From Tilletia caries (Eukaryota > Basidiomycota > Exobasidiomycetes > Tilletiales > Tilletiaceae): a DNA stretch of 64,000 nucleotides. Below the pieces are notes generated by a model. The model saw nothing but the letters and a program-made list of their open reading frames with translations, ran no database searches and was not told where the DNA came from. The stretch is taken from assembly GCA_032718865.1 (NCBI GenBank), contig JALUTQ010000001.1:1550001-1614000 (forward strand), given 5' to 3'. The position numbers and the translations under genes were made by a program. Positions 23,113 through 34,326 of the stretch are shown here, in pieces; the first letter of the stretch is position 1, and each line of letters begins with the position of its first letter.

Positions 23113-25633
23113 TCAAATTTGGTCCAGTGAGGTAGATGAAGTCGAAGCCTCCGTGGTGATTCCGACGTCGCTCGAGGGTCGTTTGGATCCCATCTGATGC
23201 ATCACCTCGATGTACACGCGCGCCCGTCGAACGGCGCCAACAACTTCAGGAGGTAGCTGGACTTCGCGGCTCCCGATCCGATGCAGTTCCTCCACGGTAG
23301 ACCTGATCCAGGATGCAAGGTGAGGTTGGGCCACGGAGGAAGGGAATCGTCTTTGCACAACCGTCTCCGCATTTTGGCCGAGGATGCAGCCCAACAGAAT
23401 CGCGTTGGCGGGAGGGAAAGAAGGCAGCGCGTCGATAGGTAGCTGGAATTGGTGCGAAACGGAGCCCTGTCGCCCGAAGTACGGTCCTTCCTCAGATGTC
23501 ACTGGCATGGGGGAGGATCCCAGTTGCATTTGGCTCAGCACTGAGGCGCGTTTTGTATCGCGGGCTGAAGGCGGGACCATGAACAAGATGGCAATGGGAC
23601 CAAACGCTGAGTCCGTGGTCACATGTCGTATCACAACGTGTGGGCAACCAGCCGCATAGACGCTCGGGGCAAGTCCGCCTAGCGCTCGTCGAGCCCGCCG
23701 TGCCGACCATCCAACAAGGAGATGAGCTATGTCCTCAGATGGAGGTGGAGATAGGCGCATTGACATGGAGCTTGGGCCCGCCAGCTGATTGGGAGGAGAC
23801 GGTTTCCATTCTCCTAGCGCATCCTGCAAGGCCAGAGTGTTGAGGGCCTTGCCGAGCTCACCAAGTGTGACACTCGTGACCGCCTTGAAGGTGCGATGAA
23901 AATGGAACGCAGAGAGATTGGCTCGCGCGCTGTAATCCTTCAGAGTACCCCTGCGAACCTCATCGTCATCGTCGTCATTCGGTGAGCCTACGGATGGGTT
24001 CCGTGCGGCCGTGACCATGTGCCGGGCACATTCGCCCACCGAACGCACGCACTGATCGACCGTTCCCGGCATCTGCGGCTTGCACCGCTTGCAAGGGCGA
24101 TATCCCGCCTGTTCAGCTTTGTCAGCACCGTTCGGATTGCAGAAGAATTGGAGCCTTGAACGATCCGGTCGTTTAGATGCGCAAGAGGGCCGGCAGTAGA
24201 TACGAGTGTTGGTTGCACCGCAAAAGAAAGCGCGATCGGCGGCGTGCGACCGAGCCAGGACGGCCTCGTACTTTGACTGCTCGGTGCTGAAAGATCGGTC
24301 CAGATAGGGAATGGGTGCAGTGTCGCTCAATGGGGCGGCAGAGTTGGAAGGCCAATAATCGACCCTCTGAGGAGTCTGGAACATGGGCATGTTGCTAGGG
24401 CCGGCCATTTGCTGTGTTGAATCCACGTGAGGCGAGCTTGTGAAAAATGTAGATGGATGCATATGCTGTGGGATCGTGGGTCCGTGTCTGAAATCCACGA
24501 CTGGGAAGGCTCGGCCGTTTTCTAGCGGTGCAATCGGCGTAGACGGCGCAGACACATGTCTGTACAGGACTGGGACATTTTCCTCTTGGGACTCGGGCGA
24601 GTCTGGAGGCAGGGTCTCAGCCTTGACCATCTGTGAAGCTGCGTGGGCCCACCCCATGGCGAGAGCGGGGCCCTGCGGATGGGAATGGGGCTGAGCATGG
24701 AGCTGCTGGTGCGGAAGATGATGCAAGTATGGATCAGCCATGCCTACAGCCTCCTGCTGCCGGAAAGGAGGAAAGGGAAATGGACCTTGTGATGCAAAGT
24801 TGGAGCCGGATTGAGGGAAGACGACAGGCGGTGGGAACACATTCCAGGAGAGTGATTCGACGGGGGAAACAGGTGCAGTCTCGTTGGGCGAGTATGCATC
24901 AGCCTGTCCTGAGCCGAAATCTGTCGCATTGCCTGAGGTCGGCAAAGGGGTAGCAGGCATGCCGGCGCTAGCTGTGGGGAGGAACATTGCAGATGACGGA
25001 TCGTGGATGGGTGTCAACTGCGGCAGTGTGCTGTGCTCGGAGGACATTTCGATGGCCGGCATCAAATGTGCGGACGACGCTTGCGTCCATGCAGTATCCT
25101 GCAAATAGTAGATCAGGTACCAACCGCAGAAGCAGAGTTCAGACGTCGAAGATGGTCTCAAGCAAGGCGCGATCGGGTCCAATGTGTGCACTCACCGGCG
25201 AGAAAGAATAGGTTGGGATCGGCGGCCGAACCGGAGCTTCAGTGTGATAAGGAAGCATCCCAGAGGAGATATGTTGGGGCAGAAATGCTCCGTGCTGAGA
25301 GCGAGGGTCGGCCATGCCGCTCGGATTCAGGTGTGATTCAAAGGAAGAGCCTGGCACGTGGGGAGCTAGGGTTGTGAGCCTTTGCTGGGACAATTGGTGG
25401 GGATACGCTTGGGGGCGAGGGTACGATTGCATCTCGGTACCGTGAAGTCGTATCGCGGATTGGTGCCGGTGAGGAGGTTGGGATTGGGGGTCTTGTTGCA
25501 ATTGATGATGTTGCTGCGGTTGAAATTGCAGATGATGTATGGGGCACTGTTGCTCGTTTCCGGAAGAGCAAGGACACGCGGGCTTGTAGGATTCTCCGTG
25601 GGGTGATTCGCCAGCCGAGCGATGCGAGGACAT
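23113..25633 (-). CDS. Ada-type DNA methyl-phosphotriester repair protein
   Basis: Two exons (25633-25196 and 25098-23113) give 807 residues. The first ~410 residues are Pro/Gln/His/Ser-rich and look disordered. The Ada zinc domain follows: FFCGATNTRIYCRPSC (Cys448, Cys452) and YRPCKRCKP (Cys482, Cys485), the four Cys that bind Zn, with Cys448 at the place of the methyl-accepting Cys38 of E. coli Ada. Then an AraC-type helix-turn-helix (about 525-560; LSAFHFHRTFKAVTSVTLGEL). The last ~190 residues resemble the first half of an O6-alkylguanine alkyltransferase (HVTTDSAFGPIAILFMV, VVQRRFPSS, then VRRARVYIEVM), but the protein stops there, and the PCHR active-site half is absent. In Ada, methyl transfer to the zinc cysteine turns the protein into a transcription activator. 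Here repair of phosphotriesters and DNA binding look possible, repair of O6-methylguanine does not. The ATG at 25633 is the first in the frame. Confidence 0.85.
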
Positions 25634-26742
25634 GTACAAATGTCCCTTTTCGACTGTCGAGTCGGTAAGATTTGATCGAGAAGTTCGATATTCTAGCGCC
25701 AGGGCAGGAATAGGGAATGCCTCTGCTCCTTCTAAGGAGGAGCTGTTTCGAGGTACTGTTGCTGCTCGTCGTTCGAGCGAGGTATAGCAGGAGTCAGGGA
25801 AACCTGGCTGGGTGGGATAGGACGCTTTTCAAAAGGGTCGAGGGCGGTGCGAGAATCGGAGTGTAGGTAGATGTATGTCCTCAGAAGACGTTCCAGAGTG
25901 GGACCAGTTGATGCGATCGCGAGCGGAAGAGTGTGCTAATAAGTTGAGCTCTGGAGCTATGATGGAAAGATCTGCACTGGAGGTGAGCCTGGTATGACTT
26001 CGTGAGGCTGCGGGCGGGAGCTCATGTCCAACACGCACTCACCTTGTTCGATCTGACAGACGGGAGGGCACTGTCTGTGTTCGCAGCAGGGGATGAGAGA
26101 GGCAAAACTTGTGCGACAGGAGCTGCGAAGTACGGAGGGCGAGTTCTGGCGAGATGGAATGGTTCGGATAGAGGAGAAAAAGAGAGTTGGAGGTCTGGAT
26201 TATGGGAAGAAGGCTAGAAGGAATCCACGAAGGCGAGAAGGACAAGGAAGGACAGTGGTGGGAAAAGAGTGACACGACAGCAGATAAAGGAAGGTGGGGA
26301 GTGGGGAGGAGAGGAGAGGATGATGGGCGGAGTGAGGAAGACGGGAGGGGAAGGGTTAGGGATGATGGTGATGGTGACGGTGATGCCTGATCGGTTCCCA
26401 CAGAGGGGGAAGGAAGCAGTGGAGACATAAGACAAGGGACACATGCACCTCACATAAATCGAAAACGTTAGTGCCCACATGTCACAACAAAGACCATTTT
26501 GGGTCACTAAAAATGCACTAGACTAATCATGAGTACGAAGTGGACGGAAAGAGGAGGTCGGACCTTTTTCTATTTCTTTTTGGCCTTGAGGTCTGGGCGT
26601 TCGGGGAATCAAAAAATCATTGATGGTGTCGGGTGTGTATATTGTATAACGTGGATAATGTGTTGTGCTGTAGAAAAAAGAGGTAAGATGAGCGATAGAG
26701 CATATATATTAGGCCATTGAGGCATATTAGATAGAGCGTGCA
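25634..26742. other. region upstream of the Ada-type gene
   Basis: Promoter and leader side of the Ada-type gene, then sequence leading to the mobile-element island. A GA-rich stretch lies at 26170-26420. No gene was recognised. Confidence 0.35.
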
Positions 26743-26749
26743 TGCTGCA

Positions 26750-27365
26750 CAGGAGAAATGGCCCTCCCAATCTCTTTGTCAATCCTCCGAATAGGTACAG
26801 CTATTGGGCAAGATTGGGATTTGTCAATACCTTAAGGGTATTGTCGTACCTATTGCAGGTTCAGGGATTTTGGACCTATTTTTAGCGCAGAAGACCACCA
26901 GACGAGTCTCACCTCACCCGTGTTTGGAGTATCTTCGACGCGACGACGCGTCAAGTCACGTGCTCAGTCCTGACCTTACAGATGCTCGGGCCCAAACGCG
27001 GCAGGATCACCGCGGGCATAGGCCCATTGAATTACGCTTGCCTGATATACTCTCCTCGCGGAATGGCAGGGCGGGGGGTGGCGCACTCATCGTGTGGCCA
27101 CGCTCCCAGCGTCAGCATCCTCCGCGAGCCGGGGCAGGTGTCCAGACGACCGCCACCCATCCAGATCGCCTCCAGAAAAGGGTAGCGGGTTGGGATTGAG
27201 ACTCTGAAACTTTTTAGCGTCAAAACCAAGTTTCAATTTAAAGGGATTGGGATTTTACAACAGCTTGTCAGGCGTATCTCTCATTGACAAGGCTATTGGA
27301 CCCCCCCCAATAGCATAGCTGTTGTATAGCTATTGCTCTAAACAATCCTAACCCCCTTTCTCCTG
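26750..27365. mobile_element. non-autonomous hAT-like element
   Basis: The ends are inverted repeats: CAGGAGAAATGG at the left and the complement of CAGGAGAAAGGG at the right. Both sides carry the flank TGCTGCA (26743-26749 and 27366-27372), a 7-bp duplication, or 8 bp (TGCTGCAC) if the terminal C is counted as target. The interior has a GC-rich core (26880-27190) between AT-rich arms and no transposase. Size and duplication fit a hAT-type MITE. Confidence 0.7.
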
Positions 27366-27800
27366 TGCTGCACCATAGTGCACATCTGTTTCTTGCCGCC
27401 TGCAACCCAAGCATATATATCGAAGAAATAAGGCCAGTAGAAGTGGAAATCACAGTTGCACGCACACACGTGTTAGCCGCGATCCCTTCCTCTTATGTAC
27501 TATTCGACCGGAGATCTGGTCCATCATGCATCATGCATCATGAGTTATGGAAGATAAACGATAAACAGGGAAATAATATGTAATGGGCTTCACTTCCAAA
27601 TTTTGCACCACGCACGGAAATAATCAATACCTCCTATCTGTACGCTTTGACTCTACCCATCATGGTGCTGATGCCTGATACCGCCTAATGAGCTACAAGC
27701 CTGAAAATGAGCGATGAGCAGCGGTGCGTGCGAGCGGCAACCATTCGCTCGTGTATAGTGGAGTCAGTGTCTCCGTGCATCGTGATGCGTGATGCGTGAT
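27366..27800. other. flanking sequence with short GTGATGC repeat
   Basis: No gene is seen. It ends with three tandem copies of a GTGATGC-type unit (27781-27802), directly at the left edge of the next candidate element. Confidence 0.35.
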
Positions 27801-27902
27801 GCTCAGGAAAATTCAAAACGGGGGTAGAATAGGCAAAACGAGGGTAGTTTCTGGTGATCTGGGGGTAAAAAGTGGGTGCTCGAATTCGCTGTGGGTAAAA
27901 CG

Positions 27903-30482
27903 CAGTGTTGGCCATCGGGTACCCGCCCGAACGGGTACCCGTACGGGCACCGGGCTCGGGTAGAAAAACTGTCAAGAAATGCTGTGTCGGGCGAATATCT
28001 ATACTGGTCTTGTTAGAACGGGCGGGCGGCGGGCTGGCCCGGGTACCCGAAATCGCCCGAAGAGAATTGAGTGTCAAACGACGCGACGCGTCGCGTCTAT
28101 CTCCGGCTTAAGTCCGCGCGACACGTCGAATCCTTCACTCTCATCTCTCACTCTGTCCATACTCATACTACATCTTTCCCTCATCCTCCCCATCATCCTC
28201 TCGATTACCCCTTCAAGTGATACCTTCTTCTCATTCTTCTTTTTTCCGCCAAGTCACCCTCAACGAGCGATTTCTCTATGTCTTCTTCTCCCAATCCTGC
28301 ACCTTCTAGCGCGCAAGCGCGCGGTTACCCCATCCCACCCCCCAGCCGCCGGCGCTTCTGCCTCGGAACCCATCATTCTGGATGATCCTGCTGGTATACC
28401 AGCCAAAGCAGGAGTCAAGCGCGCTTCTTGTTGGGACGAGTTCACACATGAACCAGAGATCAAGAAGGTTCGATGCGTGCATTGCAAGGGGGGTTCTGGA
28501 TTACATATCCAGCTCCAAGACCGGTGAGTTGTATCCCCGATCCCTCAAGCTTCAATCTGATGTGGTCCTGATGTTCTATGCCTCCTTGCTCTTGTCTCTT
28601 GAAGGTACTACTTCTATGGGAAGACACCTGGAGACGTGCCCATGTCGTCCGAAGAGCCTCGAGCGCGGTCAGCAGCTGCTGCAGTTTGCGCAGACGAAGC
28701 TCCCCGCCGCATCCAAGACACGCCTGCACAACCTCCTCAAGCGATGGCTCGTTCGGGACCAGCAGTCTCTGAGCGTTCTCGACCACCCGGATTTCCGAGC
28801 TTTCCTGGACGCGTTGCCGGGGGGGACTATATGTGCCCGTCGAGGAAGACGATGACGCGGTCGATCCTCACCGACTTCAGCAGTTCCAAAGTCGCCATCA
28901 AGACATACCTTGCCACCCTCCCAGGACGCATCGCTCTCACGACGGACGGATGGACTGCAGGCAACGGTGATCAATTCCAGTCCCTGACTGGGCACTTCAT
29001 CGACAGCAACTGGACCCTGCATGCAATCCTCCTCGACTTTGCCCCGTTCCCAGTCCCCCACACCGCTGCCAATGCCGCCGCTCTCATATGGAGAACCTTG
29101 CAGGAGCTGGACATCGACGAGAAGGTGGTCGCATGCGTCACGGACAACACCGCATCAGCATACAACATCTCCGTGGATCTGCGCAACCGTGTAGCTCCCG
29201 AACACTTCTTCGGAGGTCGCTGTGCGGCCCATCTCGTCAATCTCGTCGTCAAGCACTCTCTCGATGATGCAGACCGGACCCTCATCTTCGCGAAGTGCCG
29301 GGCGTTCGTTTCTTTGGTCCATAGGTCGAAACCTACGGAGCAGGCTCTGATCAAGGCATGCGAGACTGCTGGTATCAAATACAAGATGCCGAAGACGGTC
29401 ATGGACGTGCGCTGGAACTCGACGCTGGGACAGCTGCTCAGTCTTCTGCACCTTGAGCCTGCTCTGCGTCTGCTATTCGGCGAACGGGCGTATCGAGATC
29501 ATGCGTGGGGAGAGCCAGTGTGGGTGGCCATACGAGACATTACGAGGATACTGGCCATCTTCAAGGACGTTTCCGAGCATCTCCAAGGCCGCAAGTTTCC
29601 AACGATGAGCGTCGCCGCGGAAGGCTTCGTTCTCATGACATACGAGCTCAACGATCTCGCTGCGTCAGCTGTTCTGTCTCCGTGGGGATCCGAGGTTCTC
29701 AAGCTCTTTCAAACGCGCCTGGTAGAGTACCGTCCCCATCTCATCGACTCGGACGTTACTCTTTGGGCCACCGTACTCGATCCAACGATGAAGAAAGATG
29801 TGATCGAAGCAGACGGCATACACAATGTGCGGGACGTGGTCAGTTCATTGGGATTCCATCTTGAGGCTCGCTATCCCAACTCCGCAGATGTTCAACAAGC
29901 TTTCAGTACGGCAGAGCCAACTTCCAACTACGAGAAGCGCCTGAAGAAGATCAATTCCTCAAGCAGAACGACAATAATGGTCACTCCTCGCAAACAACTC
30001 GAGATGTACCTGGCGGAGAACGTCATCATCACCAGCAAACCAACCGATGTTTTGACGTACTGGGCATCCAACGAGAGCAGGTTCCCCAGTCTTGCAGCAA
30101 TGGCTCGGGATATTCTCGCGATCCCTGCTACCACAGTGCCTTCCGAAGCAGCTTTCTCCCGCGGAGGGGAGTTGATCACCAAGCGCCGTAATCGGCTTGG
30201 AGGCGATACTGTCACTGCTATCATGTGTCTTGATTCTTGGTTTGAAGGAGGACTTGGTGCTATTCCCTCCAATGTAGTGGATGATGAGTAGTAATACAGC
30301 TATCGCCTCCTTGTCGGCTGCGCTCTTTTCCCGCTCACCGCCCGTTCGGGTACCCGTTTTCAGCCCAGTCGGGCGCAACTCAAAAATTAGTCTGATCGGG
30401 CGGGCACGGAAAGTCCAATTTTCCCACGTTACCCGACACTACCCGCCCGAAGCCCGCCCGAAGCCCGGAATGCCCAACACTG
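27903..30482 (+). mobile_element. hAT transposon, full length
   Basis: The element starts CAGTGTTGG and ends CCAACACTG. Inside the ends, GC-rich CGGGTACCCGCCCG-type repeats occur in both arms. An 8-bp target duplication GTAAAACG flanks it exactly (27895-27902 and 30483-30490). It encodes one hAT transposase on the plus strand. The perfect duplication points to a fairly recent insertion. Confidence 0.93.
28278..30291 (+). pseudogene. hAT transposase with three frame breaks
   Basis: From the N-terminus: a BED zinc finger (WDEFTHEPEIKKVRCVHC ... GRHLETC) split by an 81-bp intron (28524-28604), the catalytic region (ALTTDGWTAGNGDQF...; CVTDNTASAYNI; GGRCAAHLVNLVV), and the C-terminal hAT dimerisation domain (YWASNESRFPSLAAMARDIL, then ATTVPSEAAFSRGG). 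The reading frame changes three times, each time at a homopolymer: C6 at 28338-28343, G6 at 28488-28493 and G7 at 28819-28825. Frames after 28825 are open to the stop at 30291. The coincidence with homopolymers makes consensus errors as likely as decay. Confidence 0.85.
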
Positions 30483-30655
30483 GTAAAACGATGGTTGCCT
30501 CAACTTGCCCTTCCGGCGATACAGTTCTGCCCTTGCGTCATCGGCCACTCTAAATTTGTAGTTCCAACAGCCCGGCTTACAACTCTCTAGATTCCTATAC
30601 AACTAGATTACAATACAGCGAAGATCGATACTTGGTGAAAATTTCTGCTTCTCTT

Positions 30656-30722
30656 CCACCACGCACCACGCACACCACGCACCACGCACCACGCACCGCA
30701 CCACGCACCACGCACCACACGA
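30656..30722. repeat. CACCACGCAC tandem repeat
   Basis: About nine head-to-tail variants of ACCACGC(AC) fill this stretch inside the candidate outer element. Confidence 0.8.
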
Positions 30723-30854
30723 CAGGGCTCGACGCTCGACCTCGACGACGGCGCACTCGGTCTCGACGACGAGGCCGACCTCGGCGCCCCTTGCTGTGCG
30801 CCTGTGCTGCCCTAACCCTTCCACTGCCCTGCTAACCCTCCTTCCCTAACCTCT

Positions 30855-31150
30855 CCCCGTCTGCTTCTCCGGTTCTCCCCGTCTGCTACCCTCTCCTTCT
30901 GCTCCCCCCCTTCTCCTTCTGCTCCACCCCCTGTCTGCTTCCTCCCCCGTGATCCCTCCCCGTCTGCGCTCCTTCTCCGTCTGCTGCTCTCCCTCCCCGT
31001 CTGCTGCCCTCCTCCCCCGTCTGATACCCTCTCCCCGTCTGCTGCCCTACCCCAACCCCGTCTGCTGCCAACCCCGTCTGCTGCCCTTCCTCCCCGTCTG
31101 CTGCCTTCCCCGTCTGTCTCTCTTCTGCTCTCCTCTCTGTCTGCGCTTCT
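30855..31150. repeat. CCCCGTCTGCTGCC-type minisatellite
   Basis: Imperfect tandem copies of an 11-15-bp unit with the core CCCCGTCTGCT, pyrimidine-rich on the plus strand. The long minus-strand open frame here (Gln-Thr-Gly repeats) is a product of the repeat. Confidence 0.8.
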
Positions 31151-31578
31151 TTTCTCTTTTCTCTCCTCTCGTTCAGAACAGTCTCATAGGGCACATCACA
31201 CAGCGACAATTCGACGTTCCGACGACATATCTTCCATCACTAACCCCTCTCGCTGCTCTGTTAGATATATGTATGTTATGTATGTCGTGTATGTATGTAT
31301 GTTAGACACTGGAATGGATATGGTCTTTTTGCTCCCTTACTTTCGCGGTTCGCGGCCGGTACAGACCCAGCCTGATGCTACCCTCGTTTTACCCTCGTTT
31401 TGCCCGTCTGACCAAAGTGGGTAAATCCGCACAAAACACAACATCTGCAGGGGTAAAACGAGGGTAGCCCAAGGTGGCGAACGGGGCGAACAGTAGGTAA
31501 TCCGAGGGCAATCCGGGGGTGGAATCTACCCCCAAATCACCCACGTTTTACCCCTTTTCCAATTTTCGTGAGCGTGAT

Positions 31579-32427
31579 GGTTCATCATCAATATTATGTA
31601 TCTTGTCTTGCTTGGACTCCAAATAACAATGAGGCGAGGTTTATCATATGGTACGCTATTTTCGATTTAATGTCAAGCGTGATACGCAATAAGTATGTCC
31701 GCACGTGTGTGGTGTGTGCGTCTGCAATGATAAAGCAGCAAGAAAGCATAATGTTGGTACGTCCTAGCGTCGTACATAGGCCCTGGCAAGTAGAATAAGC
31801 CCAGAAGAAAGAAGAAGAACAAACGAAGAATAATGAATGAGTACATAATGAGCGAATGAGAAGAAAGGATAGAACGAAGAACTTCCCCAGACTTTAGTAT
31901 GGGGTTATATCTGCCCCTTAGATCTTACGGCCGAGACGAATGTTGCAACATCCCTCGAATAAAATCTTTCAAAACTTCTTGAAATCTTCTCAAACTTCGC
32001 CTGGGTGTCCGTGTTCTAAGCATCCATCGACGCTCTCGATTTCTCCCAGTTTTATTTGTGAAGATAGCAATTTGCTGTTCACATGCCGTCCTTCCGCCGT
32101 TCGTTGCCCGTTTCTGTCTCTCTTCCACCTCCACTTTTCCCACGCCTTCGATAGCCATGGTCAAAAGTCAAAACCCTCCGAGGAAGTTCATAGCCATATG
32201 TAGTCAAAACTCAAAACCCTCCGAGAAAGTTGAAAGGTCTTCAACTTTTTGACCAACGCATTACGCAGCTACCGCCTACCAAGTACCAAGTACCAACTGC
32301 CCAACTTACTCCAGCGTTCACTAACCTTCAACCCTGACCTGCCTACAACTCACAAGTTGTGCCAGTGGTAAGTTGCTTGAGAATTGAGATACACGCCTAC
32401 ATCTACCAGGTGATGGTGCCCCAAAAT
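31579..32427. other. gene-free region
   Basis: No coding or RNA gene is supported. A 30-bp segment around CAAAACCCTCCGAG occurs twice (32165-32195 and 32205-32240). Confidence 0.35.
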
Positions 32428-32518
32428 GCTACTGACTACTGAGTACTGACTAGTGAGTAGTGACTACTGAGTACTGACTACTGACTACTGACTACTGACT
32501 ACTGACTAGGAGTACTGA
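32428..32518. repeat. ACTGACT tandem repeat
   Basis: About twelve copies of a 7-bp unit (CTGACTA, with GAGTACT and GTGAGTA variants). Confidence 0.85.
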
Positions 32519-32893
32519 GGTCTGACTGTCTGAGTGCTGACATTCCTGCGTTCTTTTCTATTCCGATTTTATTCTTGCTGCTGGTAGATGGTAGTCCCGA
32601 GTCCGGACTCCGGGGTCCTGAACCCTGATCAGCTTCATTGCTTCTATTTTAATCTCCTACGTTCTACCGTACTTGGCCTTACAATATTGACCCATTGTCA
32701 TATGCATTCATGCTGCATGCATCATCGCGGGCAGCATTGCTTATTTTCTGACTTCTCAGAACACTCTTGCAAGAACGAATGTACTCACACACTGAGCGCC
32801 ATTCTATCAGATGAATGAGATACTGATCTGCTCATCATCTCATCTGCTCATGGGCTCATCCGCTCATCATATACGTCATATGTGACAACTTAC

Positions 32894-33520
32894 GGCGGAG
32901 AGCTCGAAGGGTAGCGAAGCTACCCTGAGAGCGAGGCGCGATAGGCGTAAGTCTATATTGATCGATGAACTGTGGCCCGTGGGTCACCGATCAGGTATTC
33001 AGGTACGTACATAGTACATACACATGTCACTTTACAACTTTAGGGAGATCTATCTGCATTCTGCTCATCATCTATGTTGTGTGGAAAATCATGGCGGAGA
33101 GCTCGAAGGGTAGCGAAGCTACCCTGAGAGCGAGGCGCGGTAAGCGTCAGTCCATATTGATTCATCAACTTTGGCCTGCGGGGACCGATCAGGTACGCAA
33201 TACACATGTTACACTACAGCGTTGGCCTTTGGGGAGATCTATCTGCTCATCATCTATGTTGTGTCACTTGTGTGGAAAAGCATGGCGGAGAGCTCGAAGG
33301 GTAGCGAAGCTACCCTGAGAGCGAGGCGCGGTAAGCGACAAGCGTCAGTCCATATCGATTGATCAACTGTGGCCTGTGGGTCACCGATCTGGTACGCAAT
33401 ACACATGTTACATTACATCTTTGGGGAGTTCTATGTCTATCTGCTCATCACCTATGTTGTGTGGAAAATCATTGCGGAGAGCTCGAAGGGTAGCGAAGCT
33501 ACCCTGAGAGCGAGGCGCGG
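32894..33520. repeat. four-unit ~190-bp satellite with hairpin core
   Basis: A GGCGGAGAGCTCGAAG core recurs at 32894, 33093, 33284 and 33473 (spacing 199, 191, 189 bp; the last copy has TGCGGAG). Each core contains the perfect inverted repeat GGGTAGCGAAGCTACCC (7-bp stem, GAA loop), then GAGAGCGAGGCGCG. The remaining part of each unit (a CCGATCAGGTACGC-like segment, then GGGGAGATCTATCTGCTCATC) is also shared but less exact. A degenerate partial copy follows to about 33610. No protein function is inferred although one frame stays open over the core. Confidence 0.9.
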
Positions 33521-33539
33521 AGGGCGTTTATGTGATTTG

Positions 33540-33931
33540 AATGATTGACTGTGCTTCTGGGCCATTGTTCAGGTATGCAATCCACATCCGACAGGTCACA
33601 GCATTGAGCACGCCTTTTGAGAATTCGCGTCTAAGATATCCAGACCAAGCATCAAGCAACATCAGTCATCAAGAGTCAAGACATGCATGTTTCTTGGTAC
33701 TTTTCATTTCCCGTTCATATTCCAATTTCTATAAACTCATGGCCTCAAAAAGTCTGGGGAACACTCTGGCTCAAAAGCCAGGCCGGTGGGATATGTATCT
33801 GGGTCCTGGGAAGTAAGGTTTGGGTTCCGCTCACTTCCACCACATCGAAGACCCTCGTACATACATACATAACATTATGTCTGAATTATGTATTTATAAT
33901 TCTACGGCCTCATTACTCATTTTGAACAGCA
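33540..33931. other. spacer between satellite and retrotransposon
   Basis: Contains a degenerate end of the satellite and unique AT-rich DNA up to the AAGTT target site of the LTR element. No gene seen. Confidence 0.35.
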
Positions 33932-33936
33932 AAGTT

Positions 33937-34326
33937 TATGTTAGCAAGGTAATTTACCTGCAAGTAGATCCTAGGAATCTGAGAGTAGAAGGTGTGAAGA
34001 GTGTATCTGGTGAAGGCTGAATTGCTAGAGGAAGAGAAGAAGAGAATCGAGTCGCTATATACGTACACTGTGCTTGGTAGCTTCGGGGAAGTATATATGG
34101 AAAGATCGCAATGTGAGAGGAGTGAGAGGGAGCTAGGAAAGTGGCAAGTCGTTACGCAACGAATAGAGAGTCGTGGAGTGGAAGAAACGTGGAGCGAGAG
34201 AAAGGGGAGCGGACTGCGGAACGGACTGCGGAACGGATCGGAACGGAATGAGTCGGAGAGGAGGGAAGCGGAAGAAATGGAAACCTAAGTGATCATTAAG
34301 GTGATCATCATACCACTGCTAGCACA
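33937..34326 (-). repeat. 3' LTR of the Ty3 element
   Basis: 390 bp; on the minus strand it starts TGTGCTAGC and ends GCTAACATA, giving imperfect 9-bp terminal inverted repeats. No difference from the other LTR was seen. A 95-codon open frame (34001-34288, +) lies in it and is not considered a gene. Confidence 0.93.

Larger units (their letters stand above)
27801..31573. mobile_element. candidate outer element interrupted by the hAT
   Basis: The two edges match as inverted repeats: GCTCAGGAAAATT at 27801 and the complement of GCTCACGAAAATT ending at 31573. Both are followed inward by similar GGGGGTA / AAAACGNGGGTA motifs. The flanks share GTGAT (27796-27800 and 31574-31578), a possible 5-bp duplication. 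Without the hAT the element would be about 1.2 kb. It has no coding region, only two simple-repeat blocks. The left flank is itself a GTGATGC repeat, so the duplication could be chance. Confidence 0.45.

Noticed and set aside
22439..23116. 225-codon open frame on the minus strand between the Msd1-like and Ada-type genes
   Set aside because: Ser/Leu/Arg/Phe-rich with no domain, no intron logic, and it lies where two 3' untranslated regions are expected.
30886..31209. 107-codon frame with Gln-Thr-Gly repeats
   Set aside because: It is the translation of the CCCCGTCTGCT minisatellite; no start context or conservation.
32894..33520. Regularly spaced repeats, considered as a CRISPR-like array
   Set aside because: Unit length (~190 bp), similar 'spacers' and a eukaryotic genome; this is a satellite.
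34001..34288. 95-codon frame present twice (also at 41396-41683)
   Set aside because: Both copies lie in the LTRs and are antisense to the element; identity comes from the LTRs, not from coding selection.
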